Positions 34,480-44,556 of a stretch of DNA of 64,000 bases are shown one piece after another. The DNA is taken from NCBI GenBank assembly GCA_038501625.1, contig JAZAYU010000012.1, positions 8,370,001-8,434,000 on the forward strand, read 5' to 3'. How positions within the stretch are numbered: position 1 is the first letter of the stretch; the number at the start of each line of letters is the position of its first letter. Below the pieces are notes generated by a model. It did no database searches. It was not told where the DNA came from and worked only from the letters and a program-made list of their open reading frames with translations. The position numbers and the translations under genes are program-made. The DNA comes from Corbicula japonica (lineage: Eukaryota; Mollusca; Bivalvia; Venerida; Cyrenidae).

Positions 34480-34705
34480 GTTTTCTGATACATGCCTTAT
34501 TATGCATGTGTGACCATTATAGATCCAGATCAGTCAGCTCAGCCATGCCATTTGATCTGGATCTGCACTGATCACACATCAGACAAAAGAAACCTAATAA
34601 ATCACAAAACAAAACATGCAGATCCTGATGAGATGGCACAGATATGCCAACTGATCTGGATCAGAACTGTTAGCACATGTGATAAAGGCGTACCTATGGA
34701 GTAAC
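34480..34705. repeat. Family B copy directly after the giant exon donor
   Basis: It starts about 90 bp past the donor. Parts are TTATAGATCCAGATCAGTCA, a rearranged hinge (AGAAACCTAATAAATCACAA), GATGAGATGGCACAGATATG and the right end CTATGGAGTAACAGG. Reading through the donor would enter this copy, and short peptides such as QICQLIWIRTV come from it. Confidence 0.75.
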
Positions 34706-35037
34706 AGGTAATTAGTTGTGTATCCAATGACTCACAGTTGTGCAAGAACCAGAATTTTAATTAATTCCAGAAATCCTATTGCAAGCTGTTTAAATAAAAA
34801 ACAGTGAACATTTTCATAATACAAGTTACCTGGTATGTTTTTGTGATAGTGGAAAGTTTTAACAATACCTGTAAAAAGATAATTTTTTACAGAAGTAATG
34901 GGTCATCTGATATTTTGCATCTGTTTCCAGGTAAGAGGAGAATAAATGGAGAAATATTCATTTGGAAGTATTAACAGGAAATAATATGCCATGTTGGTTA
35001 ATTTCATTGTGATCTACAAGTTACTTCTCTTTGATAC

Positions 35038-35277
35038 ACTGTTTGCCCTTTCCTCCGTATATGTGTTTTTACATAAGTGCGACCAGTGAAGATTCAGACC
35101 AGATGGCACATCTGTGCTCTTATCTGGATCTGCACTGGTTGCGTTTTGGTCAGAAATAACCTTATTAACCAAAAAGCACATAGTGTAGATTCTGATCAGA
35201 GGGCACTGATGTGCAAACTGATCCGGATCTACCCTGATTTCTTATGCAATGAAGGTGTATCTATGGATTACAGGGTT
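35038..35277. repeat. Family B full-length copy
   Basis: CCCTTTCCTCCGTATATGTG opens it. The first hairpin has CAGATGGCACATCTGTGC and GATCTGCACTGGTTGCG, the hinge is inverted (GGTCAGAAATAACCTTATTA), and TATCTATGGATTACAGGGTT closes it. Confidence 0.8.
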
Positions 35278-35316
35278 AGATAATGTTACTGAGGGCGTGT
35301 AACATAATTACTAGGC

Positions 35317-36078
35317 TAGGGATGGGAACGAGTAGCAAAATCGTTACTCGGTTACTCGGATCTTGTTTCGATCGAGTACTCGGGTACTCGAAACCTTTCT
35401 CTAACGCAAGAGGAAATATCAGCTTCTATAAGTTTTAACGATCGTACCGGGTATGATCATACCAAACTGCCTGTCATTATTAATCACTCAAGAAGATACA
35501 CAACACATTTAAAGGAAACAAAAATACCTTACCAATATTACATTTCGATTATCAACGTTGAAAACATTTAACTAAACAATCATTAATTAGCCCATGTCAC
35601 AAACTAGAACATCACCGTAAAATGTACACAACGTGAAAATAGTGTATGTTCTCCATTCAGATTTTATTTCAGTTTTGCAAACTTACAATCAACAATTGCA
35701 TATGAATTTAATTACTCGATAAACAAAATCAAATAAAACGCCGATGAGAGAAGCGTCGTGCTTTAAATATTCAGGTGTAAATTTTGCGATTTAATGATTG
35801 CGAATTGTCTGTTACGGCATCAAACAATAACGTCAATTTGACGCCAATTATCGGATATTTGTGCCCCTTAGTGTCATCTTGTTTATTCGAAACCAGGTGC
35901 GAGGTGTTGACAATTAACTGTCAGTCGGCGATTTGTAAGATTCCATAAAGGCAAATTAAAAAAAAAATGTTGATTTTGTTTTAGATTTTTAATCGGGTAC
36001 TCGAATACTTCATTAACTACTCGGGTACTCGGACATTAATCGAGTACCCGAGTACTCGATTACTCGTTCCCATCCCTA
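35317..36078. mobile_element. 762-bp element with 18-bp perfect terminal inverted repeats
   Basis: TAGGGATGGGAACGAGTA at the left is matched exactly by TACTCGTTCCCATCCCTA at the right. Subterminal regions are packed with CGAGTACTCGG and TCGGGTACTCG motifs in both orientations, as in elements whose transposase binds subterminal repeats. TAGGG ends fit the hAT superfamily (T/CAGGG start), but I see no 8-bp target duplication: left flank ATTACTAGGC, right flank ATAATAACAA. It has no coding capacity and is non-autonomous. Confidence 0.8.
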
Positions 36079-36354
36079 ATAATAACAATATTCATGTGAG
36101 AATGTCACTTCAAGTGTGGGAACATTGTGTGTAACATCAAAACATTGTGACTGCAAATAAATTAAAGGTGTCTGGTCACATATCAGAATAAAATAAAATA
36201 TTAAGTGTTTTTAAGTATCAAAATTTATAATATAAACTGTAGAAGACCTGTCAACAATCTTATGTGATGTAAAGTCAACATACAAATGAAACTTTCGAAG
36301 GCAGAGTTATTATAGGAGTACTAATGCAGTAAAATTCACTCAAAGCAAATCCTA

Positions 36355-36516
36355 AAGTATAATGATTGGTCCAATATTTCATCAAAATTCGCTTCTTCTC
36401 AGTCTATAATGGTAGAATTAATATAACTATAACTGAGACATTGATTTATTCCACCCTGAACTGTGAATAGGCAGCTTTAAAGATCTCAGCTGTAACTTCT
36501 CTCTGTGTTCACAGGT
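36355..36516. repeat. Dispersed repeat D, copy 1
   Basis: The segment containing ACTGAGACATTGATTTATTC, CACCCTGAACTGTGAATAGG and CAGCTTT is the inverse of 56690-56815. Its right edge CTGTGTTCACAGG also recurs (directly) at 56883-56895. It ends about 30 bp before the 47-nt exon. Confidence 0.65.
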
Positions 36517-36546
36517 TCAATTTTAGTAATTTATTTATAATTTCAG

Positions 36547-36593
36547 ATTTTGGCAGAACAAGATAGACAAGAATCCATGCTTACTACAGTGAT
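36547..36593 (+). CDS. 47-nt internal exon (ILAEQDRQESMLTTV)
   Basis: It lies between TTTATAATTTCAG and GAT|GTAAGT, both strong splice signals. It starts in phase 0, matching the giant exon, and ends in phase 2, matching the exon at 57485, where the split codon becomes ATT (Ile). The peptide is acidic to neutral and helix-prone. Its small size and perfect phase on both sides make it a convincing constitutive or alternative exon. Because it changes phase from 0 to 2, skipping it would break the frame. Confidence 0.82.
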
Positions 36594-37209
36594 GTAAGTA
36601 CTAGTAGTTATTATTTTACTGTTCACAAGATGGGTAACTCATGTCATGACTATTTCTTAATTTGTAAGATTTGTTTCCCCTGAATAATAATTTTCAAAAC
36701 CTGTAAGATTTCTCTCCCCTTAAAGCTTTTGAACAATTTTGTGTCTCCTTAACAGAATTAATCAAAGTCCAGCAGTTTAATCAATAATTCTTTATTGAAA
36801 TGCAATTAAAATTCTTCCTAAGTCTGTTCTGTCATCAACTGAAATATGCTTTAATTAATTGAGGTCCGAAATAGACTTTCAGCAAATCTTCAGTAAACAT
36901 CGCACTGACCCCACAGGTTGGTCAATGTAAGTGGACAAACATGTAAGCAAACATTTTAGTAAATATTGTACCATTGTGTGAAGATAAATTCACATTCTTT
37001 CTTGATAAACTATTTGTTATACACGAATGGAAATAATTAAATATTGCATAACTTCCTTTCCGTTAAATGATTTTGGTCAGGACGAAATATTTAATTTTGT
37101 TTGAAATTAAAAGTAAATGGTTGTGATGGTCAGTTGTTGATATGGTCTGTAACTATTAGTGAATTACTTTACAAGATTTGAGTCTAATTTTTTTATAACA
37201 ACATTTTAA

Positions 37210-37640
37210 TGACATAAGATATTGAAAAAGACTTTTCAAGGGAATATGGCCATATATAGGCTTTTCCAAGGAATAAAATGCCTTTACAAACGAATCTGAC
37301 CAAAAAATGCATTTCAAAGGAATGAGCATAAAAGCTTTTCGAAGGAATGTGACCATACATAGACTTTTCAACGGTATAAAAAGGCATTTCAAAGGAATGA
37401 CCAAAAACTCTTTGCCAAAGAAAACATGGTAATTAGGCTTTTCAAAGGAATAAAAAGGTGTTTCAAAGGAATAACCAATAAAAGGCTTTTCAAACAAATC
37501 ACCAAAACAACGAAGCTTTTCCAAGAATTATTATCACATATAGGCTTTTAAAAGGACTCGGATGATAAAACGGCTTTCCCAACAAATCTGACCGTTAGTA
37601 GCTTTTCATGGGAATCTTAACATAAAAAGGCTATTTCCTT
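37210..37640. repeat. Degenerate ~30-bp tandem repeat
   Basis: Units of the type AAGGCTTTTCAAAGGAATGA with a variable A-rich spacer recur about 13 times. Read on the minus strand it mimics a protein rich in SFEKPFYS-like units, but the unit length drifts and stops interrupt, so it is not a gene. Confidence 0.8.
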
Positions 37641-38471
37641 AAGGTTAATATCCTATAAAATGTATAGGATTCATAAACTATTTGATACCTGCTTTTTGAC
37701 AGGTATATAAGGGTGTTGCTATGACAATGAGCATTTTATCCCATTTTTCGTTAATAAAAATGCAAGACGTAAACATTTCAACTTTTAAGTCATCTTTTTG
37801 TGTTATAGCTTTTTATGAACAAATAAAACACACTTTAAATATATATGTTAAACACAGAGTCTAAGGATTCAAAACATGTCTGTACATACAAATTCTGAGG
37901 AACAAGTGTAGGGGTAGTGGACAGGGGGTGGTGTGGGGGCAATTTGTCTGTTTTTAGATATTGAAAATAATATATTCAAGTGTTAATAGAAGATTCATCA
38001 TAAATTATGTGAAATGGACATTGAAGTACTGGTCTAATTATCAAGGTGGTCTTAATTTCGAGGTGTTTTTTGTGAGGGATTTTACTGTTCTGCTAATATA
38101 AAACATCTTAAACACTGTATTCATTGTGTAAAATCTGGATCAAATTGCATTAGTCTGTAAGATCACCTATTACTAATGGTGTCACTTGAAGCCTGGTATG
38201 TGACTGTTTATACCTAACCCCAATATTTACCTTCTTTCTTATATACTGCATACATAAATACATCCATAAACACTTGATAGATTTTCAACCTAGTCTATCA
38301 TTTGGAGGCTTCTTAAGGGATTTTAATATTATATCTATTTTATGTCAGGGAGCTTGCTAGTGGGGTTCTTGACTGTGCATACATGGGGATAACTTGGTGA
38401 AAAATCATGTGAAGGCAAATTTTTTTTGTTAAGAGTGGGGTGGGATCTCTGTGTATTTTGTAACAATCAGT

Positions 38472-38618
38472 GCCCATGGTTATAAAACTGAGCATGGAAA
38501 CCAGTCTCAAATCTCAAGCATCTGATTGGCTGAAATGGCGACCAGTCGCCATTTCAGCCAATCAGATGCTTGAGATTTGAGACTGGTTTCCAATCTCAGC
38601 TTTATAACCTTCAACCCT
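38472..38618. repeat. Family A palindrome, copy 7
   Basis: Complete, with near-identical arms and centre to copies 2 and 6, ending AACCTTCAACCCTG. It lies within a few bases of the left end of a B copy. Confidence 0.92.
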
Positions 38619-38621
38619 GAT

Positions 38622-38838
38622 ACCCTTTACCCCACAGGATTTGGTTGTTATCCATGGGTGAACAGTGTAGATTTAGATAAGTCAGCACATTACTGCCATC
38701 TGATCATGATCTGCACTGTTTGCTTTTTTACTCATTAGGTAATTTCTGACCAGGAGTGAACAGTGTTGATCCTGATCAGATGGCACAGATGTGCTGGGTG
38801 TTCTGGATCTACACTGTTCCGACAAGCAGTAAAACCTG
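38622..38838. repeat. Family B full-length copy beside Family A
   Basis: CCCTTTACCCCACAGGATTT, hairpin 1 with AGTGTAGATTTAGATAAGTC, hinge TACTCATTAGGTAATTTCTG, hairpin 2 (GTTGATCCTGATCAGATGGC to TCTGGATCTACACTG). The right terminal repeat is eroded. Confidence 0.8.
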
Positions 38839-38992
38839 GTAAAGAGTTATATTCCTAAATAAAGCTACACCAATGACCCAGAGGTGGTAGGTTTGTTTAC
38901 TAGAGATTCTGCAGTTTGCTTTCAATATGTCCTGTTGGAAGCTAAAAAATTGAGGACTGAATGAAAACTGTTCTATCAGCATTATAATAACA

Positions 38993-39154
38993 TGGCCCAA
39001 GATCATAAAACTGATATTGGAGACCAGTCTCAAATCTCAAGCATCTGATTGGCTGAAATGGCGACCGACCAGTCGCCATTCAGCTAATCAGATGCTTGAG
39101 ATTTGAGACTGGTCTCCCAAGGTCTCCTAATTTAGTTTTATGATCCCGGGCCCA
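38993..39154. repeat. Family A palindrome, copy 8 (duplicated segments)
   Basis: The arms are complete. The centre carries an extra GACC (GGCGACCGACCAGTCGCC) and the right arm a duplicated CCAAGGTCTCC, lengthening it to about 160 bp. The right-arm CCAAT box is mutated to GCTAATCAG. The termini are GGCCCAAGATC and GATCCCGGGCCC. Confidence 0.88.
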
Positions 39155-40327
39155 TGTTATTTATACTGAGCCTTCCATAAATAATGTCTGTGACAGAGTA
39201 TTGTTAATTGGCTGTAAAATCAGTCTGATTTCACAATGGCTGATACATTACCACATGTGCTGGAACTGACACTAGGTTCTGGCTGCTTGGCGCCATCTGG
39301 ATTCAGCTATATTATTTTCTTATGGATGACAGTTTCAGTGAACCCAATCACAAACATGATACATCACATACATTCCATGGAACATAAGCAAGGGAAAAAG
39401 CAACAGCAAAACCTTTAGTGATATCTTATCAAATTCTAAAAATGAAAAGTCTTAAACATTGATTGAAATGTGCATCATAAAAGTCTAAAATTCTCATTTC
39501 AAGACTGTTGATTGTTTTAATTAGGCATGCTTGTGTATTGGAAATTCTGGAAGCAGATGCACTGTTAGTGTTTCGGCAAGGTTTGAGTGTTTCCAGAAAC
39601 CTGGAACCACTTATCACTGTCAAAAATAGACAGAGAAGATCTGCGGAACCACTTGCCTATGTACTTAAGGCTTGCCCAGCTGTAAACCAGCTCTGTTCTG
39701 TTAGGGAATAATTTTAGTGAACCTGCATTGAGTAGTTTAAATTTTGTATCACCTTGTCAGTTAATGAATGATTGAAATTTGATGAAAAAGGGAAATTAAC
39801 TTAGTGAGGCACAAAAACCACAGGATTGTGTTTGATTGGATTTGAATGAAAATTAACCAAGGCTAAAAACAATCAACAGTTTGTGGTACCCAGGTAGATC
39901 CACATCAAAGAAAAATCTGTTGAAATTTAAAACTGAGGTAATCGAAAAATAATCTGGATTATGGCAGAGGAAGTAATTATAAGTTTTGTCAGTCTGACTT
40001 TGGTAAACAGTATCTTTTTGGTTGTAAGATAAGAAGTTTAACATTTCACATGATAACATCCTTGTTTTTGGAGATTTTAGACTGGAAATAATTGGATAAT
40101 AAAACTGGATTTATGTGGAACTTTTATAGAGATAGGTTTGTATTGATAATAAGACATTTATGTTTGTCAATTATAATGTAAGAAAGTTTCAAATTGAAAT
40201 TAATATGATAAATTCACAGGATATAAAAATGTTGCAGACCATTATTAATCTTTGTCAGAATCTTTTATTGCAAGTGTATTAGGTAATATTATTTCCATAA
40301 ATACAAAAGATATATGTGTTATTTAAA

Positions 40328-40422
40328 TGATGATGATAATGATGATGATGGTGATGATGATGATGATTGATATTGATCATGATGATGGTGTTTTATTATT
40401 ATTATTATTATTCATTATTATA

Positions 40423-40479
<57 letters not shown>
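40328..40479. repeat. Compound (GAT)n-(ATT)n microsatellite
   Basis: A run of GAT triplets (with GGT interruptions) passes through TGTTTTATT into a long ATT run with one TTCATTATTATAATT break. The compound structure is typical of mutational drift of one array into another. Confidence 0.92.
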
Positions 40480-41163
40480 GATGATTACCACAATTAAAGT
40501 ATTTTTTGTTTTCAATGTTGTCAAAAGTCATATAAAATTGCTATCAGGGATAGGTTAAAATATTACTTATGAAACTGTTTATTATAATTTTATTGCATAT
40601 ACATCCCAAAGATGACCTCAGTCGCATACTAGGTCTGTTTTCATTGGACAAACACAAATATCATGTATCATGTCACCAAAATATACTAAATCTGTCTCAA
40701 TAGGCTATCAGTGCAGCTTAACTTTGGAATAACTGTGTTACGTAGATGGAAAATAAACTAATTTACTGAAGATATTGAGTAATGTAACTTTTGTTAAGAT
40801 TAAAATACCAATAAATAAAGGTACCGCTGATAAAATATCAGATATACAGGTGTAATAGGGCATGAAAGTTAAAGGCGAAGTGCAAATAATGTTAGTAACG
40901 TACACATTCCTGGAGATGACAGAAGCGTTAACAACTGTCTTGTCCCTGAAACGGAGTGATTTATCTTCATATTTCACACTTTTTGTTTGTGATAATAATA
41001 CCAAATCTAAGGAGATATTTTTATTTATAAAGTATTTTTTGTAACATTTGTTTAAGCATTAAGTACGTTTAAGATAAAAATGAAGTTTGAAGTTTAGTTT
41101 GTAACAAAATAATTATTAAAATATTACACTACGGATGAAATCATAGTTGTCATAAGTTTCAAA

Positions 41164-41276
41164 ATGGAGTATGGTTATATGAGAATGGATTACAACGGAG
41201 GCTATATGACTCCTGATGTTAAAAGAGTTCGAAAATCGAGAAGTTTTTCAGTTGGAAGTTATAATCGACATTGGAG
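41164..41276 (+). CDS. Putative alternative first exon (short isoform)
   Basis: ATG in strong context (CAAAATGG) opens 37 codons plus two bases, ending CATTGGAG|GTAGGA in phase 2. The peptide begins MEYGYMRMDYNGGYMTPD and continues KRVRKSRSFSVGSYNRHW; it is Tyr/Met-rich, then basic with Ser-Phe. Phase 2 fits the acceptor at 57485, giving W-S-P-P-Q at the join. An in-frame TAA lies 51 bases upstream and no convincing acceptor precedes the ATG, so a first exon is favoured. Transcripts starting here would lack the PDZ and the whole giant exon but keep the proline-rich exon and whatever C-terminal domain lies right of the window. No homology can be claimed from sequence alone. Confidence 0.55.
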
Positions 41277-41454
41277 GTAGGATGTTAATTATGTTCTAAT
41301 GTTGCAGGTTTTTAATATATTAATGATACAGTATCTATAACCAAGACAAGGTCACAACTTGAGTTACCAGTAAGCAAATTAGCTGTGAGTCTGATACTCT
41401 TTATATTCATAATTTATGTTGAATGAACTCAATTAAACCAAGTTGGCTATTTTT

Positions 41455-41930
41455 AGTATTTGCATAGAAGCATGATTTTATAAAAAAAAATCTTCATCAA
41501 ACTTGCATAGAAGCATAATCCCATAGGTAAATCTTCACCAAACTTGCCTAGAAGCGTTAACTTATTGATAGATATTCACCAAAATTATTGCCTTTAAAAG
41601 TGATCACAATGTTGGACTGTTGAAGCATGAACTAATAGGTAAATCTATATCAAACTTGTATTTAAGCATAAACACAGTAGATTGTTGAAGCATGGTCCAA
41701 CTGGTAAATTTTCATCAAACTTGTCTTTAAGCATAAACACATTAATAAATCTTCACCAAACTTGCAATTATGCATGAAAACATTCATAAATCTTTAGAAG
41801 CATTTACCCATTAAATCTTCAACGAACTTGCATCAAAGTCTGTTTTCATTGAGAGTTCTTTACCAAACTTTTCTAGAAGCATTAACCTGTTTATAGATGT
41901 TCACCGAACTTCCTTTAAACCATGCATACT
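41455..41930. repeat. Degenerate ~42-60-bp tandem repeat
   Basis: Units share TTGCATAGAAGCATAA, a CCATAGGTAAATCTTCA-like segment and CCAAACTTG. At least eight are visible with heavy divergence. The array begins about 180 bp after the short-isoform exon. Confidence 0.7.
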
Positions 41931-42611
41931 TAAATAAATTTGATGTTTTGTTCTAAATTCCTGTATATTTCATAACAGGGTCAAACGAAATGACTATAAA
42001 AATCCTAAATTTAAAGCTTTGTTTTAACAGCCATTATTCTTTCACCAAATTTCTGTTGGCATACAAGTATTTGTTGGTCAAATACAAGAAAAATGTGGGG
42101 TCCTGAAATCGTTGGAATAAATTGAGATGAAGTGATCAAATCAATTCAGTAATTGGTAATTTGACTGACTTAATTGGAAGGGAAACAAAGGCTGAGATAT
42201 CTGATAAAAGCATTGGTCAGTGCTCTTTGTTGAAAGAGTATTGATATTGATTTTGGATGTATTTAGTACCAAGTTAGTAAAAAGAGAATGTGAGCTGTAG
42301 TTGTTGTTTTAAACATCTTTTGGAAATTGGATAAGGGGATTTAGGGACATTATTTTGTGGCTAGAGCTGGAACATTCATTAAATTTAAACAGATTAAACC
42401 TGAGACAATAAAATGTTTGAAAATCAAGTTATTGCATTTGTTTGCATAATTTGGTGCATACTCCACATATTTTTGGGTAAGTTACAAATATCCAGTTTTA
42501 CCTATTTAGATTTAATTTTCTACATATAAAAATGTAACCTGACAAGATGCTACTAAACAAAGTGTTATTTTACTCCAAGTTACTTGAAATACCAGTACAT
42601 TTTTGTGCTTT

Positions 42612-43702
42612 TTATTAGCTCACCTGAGCTTTAGGCTCATGGTGAGCTATTGTGACCGGTCTTTGTCCGTCGTCCGTCAACAATTTCCTTTAAACAACAT
42701 CTCCTCTGAAACCACTGGACGGATTTTAACCAAATTTGTCCTGGAGCATCCTGGCACTAATGTCTGCAAAAGTTGTTCAAATGATGACCATAGGGTGAAG
42801 GTCAAGGTCACTGTTGCAAAAAATAGAAATTTAGTTTCTGCTCAATAACTTGAGTTTGCTTTGGCCTATTGACTCCAAACTTGGTCTGTGGGGTAGCTTA
42901 TATGAAGAGGTAGCTTGGGATTGCTACCCAGATGTTTGTGATCAAGGTCAAGGTCACTGTTGCTAAAAATAGAAATTCCATTTCCACTCAATAACTTGAG
43001 TTTGCTTTGGCCTGTTGACTCCAAAATTGGTGTATGGGTAGCTAATTTCAAGAAGCAGCTTGGGATTGCTACCCAGGTGTCTGTGATCAAGGTCAAGGTC
43101 ACTGTTGCTAAAAATAGAAATTCAGTTTCTGCTTAATAACTTGAGTTTGCTTTGGCCAATTGACTCCAAACTAGGTATATGGTAAGCTTATATCAAAAGG
43201 CAGCTTGGGTTTGCTACCCAGATGTCTGTGATCAAGGTCAAGGTCACTGTTGCTAAAAATAGAAATTCAGTTTCCACTCAATAACTTAAGTTTGCTTTGG
43301 CATATTGACTCCAAACTTGGTGTATAGGTAGCTTATACTAAGAAGCAGCTTTGGATTACTACCCAGGTGTCTGTGATCAAGGTCCTACAGACACCAAACA
43401 TCATGTTTGGGTAGCTTTTATTAAGATGCAACTTGTCATAATATTTGGTCAGAATGTTTGTTTGATGAAATCAAGTTTGGGATAATATATGGATCATCTG
43501 GGATCAAAAACTAGGTTACTATGTCAAATCTTAGAAAACCTTGTGTATGCAATAGAGGCTTCATTTTTTCATCCAATTTTCACATTTGGTCAGATAGTGT
43601 CTCTATGAAATCTCGGGTCAGCTGACATAGATTTTGACCAAGTGACCTACGTGCAATGTTTCTCAGGTGAGCGATATAGGGCCATCTTGGCCCTCTTGTT
43701 TT
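42612..43702. mobile_element. Dispersed element with AGCTCACCTGAG ends and internal 145-bp tandem array
   Basis: The left end TTAGCTCACCTGAGCTTTAG is matched by the inverted right end TCTCAGGTGAGCGATATAGG. The right end finishes GCCATCTTGGCCCTCTTGTT. Inside, about four units of 145-146 bp (the motif AGGTCAAGGTCACTGTTG begins at about 42799, 42945, 43090 and 43235) form a tandem array that includes TAACTTGAGTTTGCTTTGGC and TTGACTCCAAACTTGGT. There is no transposase frame. From general knowledge, repeats with these ends are abundant in bivalve genomes. Confidence 0.75.
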
Positions 43703-43736
43703 CATGGGTTTACAGCATTTCAGTGAATTAATCATT

Positions 43737-43942
43737 TACTCTAAGGCATACAGCTATCCTTGGGGGAACAATGTTGCTCTAGATCAACAATTTGTTGTCA
43801 CAAACATGCCAGCTGATCTGGATCTACACTGGTCGCACATGCCATAAAACCTGGGCTGAAGGTTATAAAATTGAGATTTGAGACTGGTTTCTATGCTCAG
43901 TTTTATAACCTTGGGCACTGTATATATGGAGTAAAAGGTTAC
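43737..43942. repeat. Family B copy interrupted by a shortened Family A element
   Basis: B hairpin 2 (CAGCTGATCTGGATCTACAC, TGGTCGCACATGCCATAAAA) is followed at 43858-43916 by an A derivative consisting of fused outer arms (AGGTTATAAAATTGAGATTT..CAGTTTTATAACCTTGGGCA). The B right end then resumes as GTATATATGGAGTAAAAGG. The A derivative has lost the inner half of its palindrome, including both CCAAT boxes. Confidence 0.75.
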
Positions 43943-44265
43943 GTACACAGTGCTTTGGTGTATTTTTCAAGCTTAGGTAACTCCTATTTATTGAGGAATG
44001 CAGACAAATGAGTTTGTCACTTGCACTATAAAATGTTTGGTTTTGTATTAAAGTGAGTTTATGAATCACTCATTGAATTTAATGGGGTAGGAAGTTATCA
44101 AATCTGTGTCCGCCTTTGTTGAGCATACCATAAATGATTGTAAGTGGAGTGGTCTATATAATGATTATATTTTATGATGTGATTTTATGTTGTTATATGG
44201 TTTGGTTGGAAAAAAAGTTCAATATTGAGGTAATCTGAAGATGCATTCAAAGATACAATGAATTT

Positions 44266-44505
44266 AACCCTTTCCTGTATAGATACACATTTATTGCTAG
44301 GGCGAACAGTTTAGATCCAGATCAGCCGGCACATCCGTGCCGTCTGATCAGGATCTAACTGTTCGCTTTTTGATTCATTAGGTTATTTCTGACCAAAATG
44401 CGACCAGTGCAGATCCTGATCAGACGGCACAGATGTGCCAGCTGATCTGGATCTACACTGGTCGCTTATGCGTAAAAATGTGTACATATCAAGGAAAGGA
44501 TTAAT
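44266..44505. repeat. Family B young full-length copy
   Basis: TTAACCCTTTCCTGTATAGA opens it and ATATCAAGGAAAGGATTAA closes it. It matches the copy at 13500-13712 almost base for base across the first hairpin, hinge and hinge flank (GGTTATTTCTGACCAAAATG), and it keeps the second hairpin that the other copy has lost. This identifies a recently active subfamily. Confidence 0.85.
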
Positions 44506-44556
44506 ATTTTTTACAGTGAGTTTTTTTTCCAGATGATTTTATAGCCCTTTTAACAC

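Larger units (their letters stand above)
34389..36546 (+). other. 2.2-kb intron between giant exon and 47-nt exon
   Basis: The GTAAGA donor and the ATAATTTCAG acceptor bound it. It contains two B copies, the 762-bp inverted-repeat element and one D repeat adjacent to the acceptor. Bases 34706-35037 are AT-rich with nothing recognisable. Confidence 0.8.

Noticed and set aside
30554..34493. Frames antisense to or out of phase with the giant exon
   Set aside because: They are shadows of the real frame, which alone is open for 1,269 codons and is bounded by matching splice sites.
37156..37524. 122-residue minus-strand frame with FEKPFY repeats
   Set aside because: It is a drifting tandem repeat of AAGGCTTTTCAAAGGAAT; stops interrupt it and it has no gene-like edges.
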